Positions 6,212 to 9,039 of a stretch of DNA of 9,039 nucleotides are shown here, piece after piece. The notes beneath the pieces were generated by a model. The model was not told the origin of the DNA. It was given only the letters and a program-made list of their open reading frames with translations, and searched no databases. A program made the translations under genes and the position numbers. The stretch comes from Clostridium sp. (lineage in GTDB: Bacteria > Bacillota > Clostridia > Lachnospirales > Lachnospiraceae): NCBI GenBank assembly GCA_018377235.1, contig JAGZZT010000029.1:1-9039 (forward strand), in the 5' to 3' direction. How positions within the stretch are numbered: position 1 is the stretch's first letter; each line of letters begins with the position of its first letter.

Positions 6212-6242
6212 GCTGCGCTGCGTTCGCTCAAACCAGCGCAGC
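6212..6242. repeat. Perfect 9-bp inverted repeat in the operon leader
   Basis: GCTGCGCTG (6212-6220) and CAGCGCAGC (6234-6242) pair perfectly around a 13-base loop. It lies just downstream of the distal promoter on the minus strand and would be near the 5' end of its transcript. Confidence 0.6.
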
Positions 6243-6263
6243 ATAATATCTGACGATATTATA
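6243..6263 (-). promoter_or_regulatory. Extended -10 promoter (distal) with overlapping palindrome
   Basis: A second TGGTATAAT on the minus strand (TATAAT at 6263-6258) repeats the proximal core; the 12 bases 6258-6269 are identical to 6147-6158. A weak -35 (TTTTCA, 18 bases upstream) is possible. The palindrome ATAATATC-N4-GATATTAT (6243-6262) overlaps the -10 and the predicted start, an operator-like position. Confidence 0.5.
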
Positions 6264-6294
6264 CCATATTACCGCTGCCTTTGAAAAGCTGCTG

Positions 6295-6336
6295 AAAAAA
6301 GGGACACTGCAAAATTCATTTCTGCAGCATCCCTTT
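6295..6336 (-). terminator. Rho-independent terminator of metG
   Basis: On the minus strand, AAAGGGA (6336-6330) pairs with TCCCTTT (overlapping the tail), with an inner CTGCA/TGCAG stem and a 2x2 internal mismatch between. A run of T (6300-6295) follows. It lies about 15 bases after the metG stop and separates metG from the operon downstream. Confidence 0.85.
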
Positions 6337-6351
6337 GTTCTAATATTTCAT

Positions 6352-8328
6352 TTAGCCGATCTCAGCTCCTGCCGGAACATCCTTCTCCGGCTGCATAAGA
6401 ACTACATTGCCCTCTGCGTCCTCCGCGCAGAGGATCATGCCCTCTGAAATCATTCCAGCCAGCTTGGCAGGCTTTAAGTTAGTCACAACCATGACCTTCT
6501 TTCCTACCATCTCCTCTGGCGTGTACCAGGCCTTGATTCCGCTTAAAATCTGGCGCACCTGGCTTCCAATCTTCACCTGGGAGCAGAGCAGCTTTTTAGA
6601 CTTCTTCACTTCCTCGCAGGAAATGATCTCGCCTACCTGGAACTGAAGCTTGGCAAAATCATCGTAGGTGATTTCCGGCTTCGCCTCAATGTCGATTCCC
6701 GGCTCTTCCTGCTTTTCCTCTGCCCCGCCTGCTGCGGCTGCCTCAGCCTTCTTCATTTCCTCTACCTTTTCAAGAACTTCCTTAATATCCATACGGGCGA
6801 AAAGGATCTCCGGCTTGTCTGTCACCTTGTTTCCAGACGGATACAGACCGAATTCTGCCATCTGATCCAGGCTTCTCTTCTCTGTATTTAACTGCTGTAA
6901 GATCTTCTCAGATGTCTCCGGCATGAAGGAGGACAGCAGGGACGCGCCGATAGTAATAGCCTCTGTCAGGTTGTAGAGAACCTCGGACAGACGGGCCTTT
7001 TTCTCCTCATCCTTGGCCAGAGTCCACGGAGTAGTCTCGTCGATGTACTTATTGCTTCTTCTGAAAATGCCGAAGATGTCAGTAATGGCGTCAGCCACGC
7101 GCAGTTTCTCCATCTTGGCGTCAGCCTTCTTCACTGCCTCCAGAACAACTGCCTTTAAGTCTGCGTCCACATCCTCTGCTGCGCCTGTTTTCTCTACCAC
7201 GCCGCCGAAGTATTTATTGGTCATGGAAACAGTACGATTTACCAGGTTTCCAAGGATGTTGGCTAAGTCTGAGTTCATGCGCTCTACCATCAACTCCCAT
7301 GTAATCACTCCGTCATTATCAAAAGGCATCTCATGGAGAACAAAGTAGCGGACAGCATCTACGCCAAAAAAGTCTACCAGTGTATCTGCATAGAGCACAT
7401 TTCCCTTAGACTTGCTCATCTTGCCGTCTCCCTGCAGCAGCCATGGATGGCCAAATACCTGCTTGGGAAGGGGAAGATCTAATGCCATCAGGAAAATCGG
7501 CCAGTAAATAGTATGGAAACGGATGATGTCCTTTCCAATCAGATGCAGGTCTGCCGGCCAATATTTGTCAAACAGCTCCCCGTTCTGGCCATCGCAGTTG
7601 TATCCCAGTCCTGTGATGTAGTTGGTCAAAGCGTCCAGCCATACATAGGTTACATGCTTCGGATCAAAGGAAACAGGAATTCCCCATGTAAAGGACGTTC
7701 TGGATACGCACAGATCCTGAAGTCCCGGAAGCAGGAAGTTATTCATCATCTCATTTTTTCTGGAAACCGGCTGGATAAACTCTGGGTGCTCGTTAATATA
7801 GTCAATGAGTCTCTGAGCATACTTGCTCATACGGAAGAAGTAAGCCTCCTCCTTAGCCGGCTGAACCGGGCGGCCGCAGTCAGGACATTTGCCGTCTACC
7901 AGCTGGGACTCTGTAAAAAAGGACTCGCAAGGAGTGCAGTACATTCCCTCATAATGGCCCTTATAGATGTCTCCCTGGTCGTAGAGCTTCTTGAAAATCT
8001 TCTGAACCTGAGCCTCGTGGTCTGCGTCTGTAGTGCGGATAAACTTATCATAGGAAGTGTTCATTAAATCCCAGATCGTCTTAATCTCTCCGGCTACCTT
8101 GTCCACAAATTCCTTTGGCGTCACACCGGCCTCTTCTGCCTTTAACTCGATCTTCTGGCCATGCTCGTCGGTTCCTGTCTGGAAGCGCACATCATATCCC
8201 TGCTCCCTCTTATATCTTGCAATGCTGTCTGCCAGCACGATCTCATAGGTATTGCCGATATGCGGCTTGCCTGATGTGTAGGCGATAGCCGTGGTAATAT
8301 AATACGGCTTTTTACAATTCTGACACAT
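6352..8328 (-). CDS. metG: Methionyl-tRNA synthetase, with C-terminal tRNA-binding domain
   Basis: Predicted protein of 658 residues from the chosen start. It charges tRNA-Met and initiator tRNA with methionine using ATP, in the cytoplasm. Class I signatures are present: the HIGH-type KPHIGN near 21-26 and KMSKS at 303-307. A single zinc knuckle, CTPC (131-134) and CPDC (148-151), fits the one-zinc MetRS group. The anticodon-binding helical domain occupies about 350-510. After a charged, alanine/glutamate-rich linker comes a Trbp111-type OB-fold tRNA-binding domain (about 551-658, with FQVGEI and NLKPAKLAGMISEGMIL), the dimerising appendage of many bacterial MetRS. The ATG at 8328 has AAGGAGG (8343-8337) 8 bases upstream. 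A TTG six codons further up lies inside that site and is unlikely. It has its own promoter and terminator. The leader of about 54 bases is too short for a T-box. Confidence 0.98.
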   Translation of the reverse strand: MCQNCKKPYYITTAIAYTSGKPHIGNTYEIVLADSIARYKREQGYDVRFQTGTDEHGQKIELKAEEAGVTPKEFVDKVAGEIKTIWDLMNTSYDKFIRTTDADHEAQVQKIFKKLYDQGDIYKGHYEGMYCTPCESFFTESQLVDGKCPDCGRPVQPAKEEAYFFRMSKYAQRLIDYINEHPEFIQPVSRKNEMMNNFLLPGLQDLCVSRTSFTWGIPVSFDPKHVTYVWLDALTNYITGLGYNCDGQNGELFDKYWPADLHLIGKDIIRFHTIYWPIFLMALDLPLPKQVFGHPWLLQGDGKMSKSKGNVLYADTLVDFFGVDAVRYFVLHEMPFDNDGVITWELMVERMNSDLANILGNLVNRTVSMTNKYFGGVVEKTGAAEDVDADLKAVVLEAVKKADAKMEKLRVADAITDIFGIFRRSNKYIDETTPWTLAKDEEKKARLSEVLYNLTEAITIGASLLSSFMPETSEKILQQLNTEKRSLDQMAEFGLYPSGNKVTDKPEILFARMDIKEVLEKVEEMKKAEAAAAGGAEEKQEEPGIDIEAKPEITYDDFAKLQFQVGEIISCEEVKKSKKLLCSQVKIGSQVRQILSGIKAWYTPEEMVGKKVMVVTNLKPAKLAGMISEGMILCAEDAEGNVVLMQPEKDVPAGAEIG

Positions 8329-8388
8329 GTATTTATCCTCCTTCAATTTATAGCAAACGGTCTTTTTCCCCTTTTTACCAATAGTTTA

Positions 8389-8417
8389 AGTCTAGCGGCT
8401 TGCAGGGTTTTTGTCAA
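8389..8417 (-). promoter_or_regulatory. Sigma-A promoter of metG
   Basis: On the minus strand, -35 TTGACA (8417-8412), a 17-base spacer and -10 TAGACT (8394-8389). The start would be near 8382, leaving a leader of about 54 bases that carries the ribosome binding site but no visible T-box or riboswitch. Confidence 0.8.
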
Positions 8418-8533
8418 GGAAAGGTTATGGAGGAACACCAAGCGCATATTTCGCCTTGATTGTTGACAAGCACATGTCTGGACCAAAGCCAAAGATTTTC
8501 TCCTATTTTAATTTTCCTTTAATGTTTCCCCTG

Positions 8534-8539
8534 TATGAT
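8534..8539 (+). promoter_or_regulatory. Possible -10 box of the PepSY protein gene
   Basis: TATGAT (8534-8539) lies 40 bases before the start codon in a T-rich stretch. The -35 region (about 8511-8516, attttc) is poor, so the site is tentative. TTGACA at 8463-8468 has no matching -10 at normal spacing. Confidence 0.3.
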
Positions 8540-8578
8540 GAAACCATAACAAAAACAGATACAGCAAGGAGGTTTCCT

Positions 8579-8908
8579 ATGAAAAATATGAGAAAATCAG
8601 CGATTACAGCCGCATCCGTTTTTATACTTGGAAGTGTTCTTCTTCCGTCTCGCCTCACCGCTCTGGCCACTCCTGCCAACGGGCAGCAGACCTCTGCAGT
8701 GACAGAAGACCAGGCGAAGGAAATCGCATCCTCCAAGGCAGGTCTTACAATTTCTGATCTGTCCTTCTTCCGGATGGAAAAGGAATGGGATGACGGCCGC
8801 CTCTGTTATGAGGGAGAATTTGTTTACGGAACGACAGAATATGAATTTGAGATTGATATGAATACAGGAGCCGTCACGGAGTGGGATACAGAAAGTATTT
8901 ACGATTAA
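8579..8908 (+). CDS. Small secreted PepSY-domain protein
   Basis: Predicted protein of 109 residues, the only plus-strand gene. Residues 1-30 form a signal peptide: basic MKNMRK, a hydrophobic core, then LTALA before TPANG, which suits signal peptidase I. The mature part is essentially one PepSY-like domain: an N-terminal helix (TEDQAKEIASSKAGL, 42-56), then beta strands ending in YEFEIDMNTGAVTEWD (88-103), the hallmark ending of the fold. PepSY domains occur in protease propeptides and secreted small proteins, where they are thought to restrain peptidases; no peptidase is adjacent here. AAGGAGG (8566-8572) lies 6 bases before this ATG, which decides the start; the open frame continues upstream to about 8411 but lacks a signal there. 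The gene is divergent from metG. A hairpin follows the stop and is cut by the end of a group II intron. Confidence 0.85.
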   Translation: MKNMRKSAITAASVFILGSVLLPSRLTALATPANGQQTSAVTEDQAKEIASSKAGLTISDLSFFRMEKEWDDGRLCYEGEFVYGTTEYEFEIDMNTGAVTEWDTESIYD

Positions 8909-8923
8909 TAACCTCCTGTAATG

Positions 8924-8940
8924 CTTCCCGCCGCAGGAAG
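8924..8940 (+). terminator. Hairpin after the PepSY gene, possibly an interrupted terminator
   Basis: CTTCC (8924-8928) and GGAAG (8936-8940) form a 5-bp stem with a GC-rich loop, 15 bases after the stop. An alternative pairing is TCCTG (8914-8918) with CAGGA (8934-8938). No T-tract follows, because intron sequence begins at 8941. This could be a terminator whose tail was separated by the insertion. Confidence 0.4.
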
Positions 8941-9039
8941 ATCGAGTAGGAGGCGGTGATTAACCGCCGTCCTCTCACACCACCGTGCATACCGTTCAGT
9001 ACACGGCGGTTTCAATAGTTGACGTGCATTGACTGATAG
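8941..9039 (-). mobile_element. Group II intron, 3' end (domains V and VI), partial
   Basis: On the minus strand, 9010-8979 folds as domain V. The 9-bp stem ACCGCCGTG/CACGGTGGT is followed by an upper TAC/GTA stem with a GAAC-type loop and a 2-base bulge (TG) on the 3' strand, 32-34 bases in all. Domain VI follows: GAG-AGGA...TCCT-A-CTC, with an inner GGCGGT/ACCGCC stem and a bulged A (8947), a candidate branch point 6-7 bases from the intron end. The intron ends ...CTCGAT at 8941. This tail is one I recognise from intron 3' ends in clostridial genomes. The rest of the intron lies to the right of the window. Confidence 0.8.
9012..9038 (-). CDS. C-terminal tip of the intron-encoded protein (partial)
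   Basis: On the minus strand, one frame reads YQSMHVNY followed by TGA (9014-9012), ending a base or two before domain V. Intron-encoded reverse transcriptase/maturase genes sit in domain IV and can end this close to domain V, so this is probably the last eight codons of that protein. The stretch is too short to confirm by sequence alone. Confidence 0.35.
   Translation of the reverse strand, partial: YQSMHVNY

Noticed and set aside
6053..6244. 63-codon minus-strand frame over the operon leader
   Set aside because: It runs through the palindromes and the proximal promoter, has no convincing ribosome binding site and overlaps the start of the small exported protein.
7513..8067. Plus-strand open frame of 184 codons opposite metG
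   Set aside because: Antisense to well-conserved metG coding sequence, with no start signal.
8329..8346. Upstream TTG start for metG
   Set aside because: The TTG lies beside and through the AAGGAGG site; the ATG at 8328 has ideal spacing and gives the usual N-terminus.
8329..8388. T-box or SAM riboswitch ahead of metG
   Set aside because: The predicted leader is about 54 bases and holds no T-box sequence or matching stems.
8411..8578. N-terminal extension of the PepSY protein to 8411
   Set aside because: The open frame continues, but AAGGAGG and a clean signal peptide both point to the ATG at 8579, and the upstream part overlaps the metG promoter.

Overview
The window looks like a chromosomal segment of a Gram-positive anaerobe of the Lachnospiraceae / Clostridium cluster XIVa type. 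The basis is the proteins (a one-zinc-cluster MetG with a C-terminal tRNA-binding domain, TatD, RsmA, EcsC family, a zinc-ribbon membrane protein), strong AAGGAGG ribosome binding sites, consensus sigma-A promoters and tRNA genes without an encoded CCA. This placement comes from recognition of the sequences, not from a search. Nearly everything is on the minus strand, so the layout is read from right to left.

Right edge (about 8941-9039): the 3' end of a group II intron on the minus strand. Domain V and domain VI are both foldable, and the last codons of a probable intron-encoded protein are present. The intron ends exactly against a small hairpin that follows a plus-strand gene for a short secreted PepSY-domain protein (8579-8908). 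Divergent from that gene is metG (methionyl-tRNA synthetase, 6352-8328), with its own consensus promoter and a rho-independent terminator.

Centre (3183-6294): after the metG terminator comes a leader of about 240 bases with two copies of an extended -10 promoter core and three inverted repeats. It is followed by a compact minus-strand operon: a small exported or membrane-anchored proline/glutamate-rich protein, an EcsC-family protein, TatD (metal-dependent hydrolase) and RsmA/KsgA (16S rRNA dimethyltransferase). The first three genes are packed with 1-nt spacing or overlapping start and stop codons. The rnmV (RNase M5) gene often found between tatD and rsmA in Firmicutes is absent here. Two hairpins follow rsmA.

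Left part (1-3060): a tRNA operon (Phe-GAA, Gly-TCC, Gly-GCC) with a perfect-spacing promoter and a strong terminator. It is followed closely by a 699-residue protein with an N-terminal zinc ribbon, one membrane segment and a large extracellular part (regulatory-like beta domain plus a C-terminal domain resembling DUF2135/YfaP). After its terminator lie two tandem strong promoters and a leader with a boxA-like sequence. These very probably drive an rRNA operon that begins just beyond position 1.

Taken together, this is mostly a housekeeping translation neighbourhood (rRNA promoter, tRNAs, MetRS, 16S methylase). Lineage-specific envelope proteins are embedded in it, and a retroelement sits at one edge. 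I do not see a clear new defence or biosynthetic system. The most unusual items are the structured duplicated-promoter leader at 6145-6270, the multidomain zinc-ribbon protein, the small-protein/EcsC pair and the intron-terminator junction.
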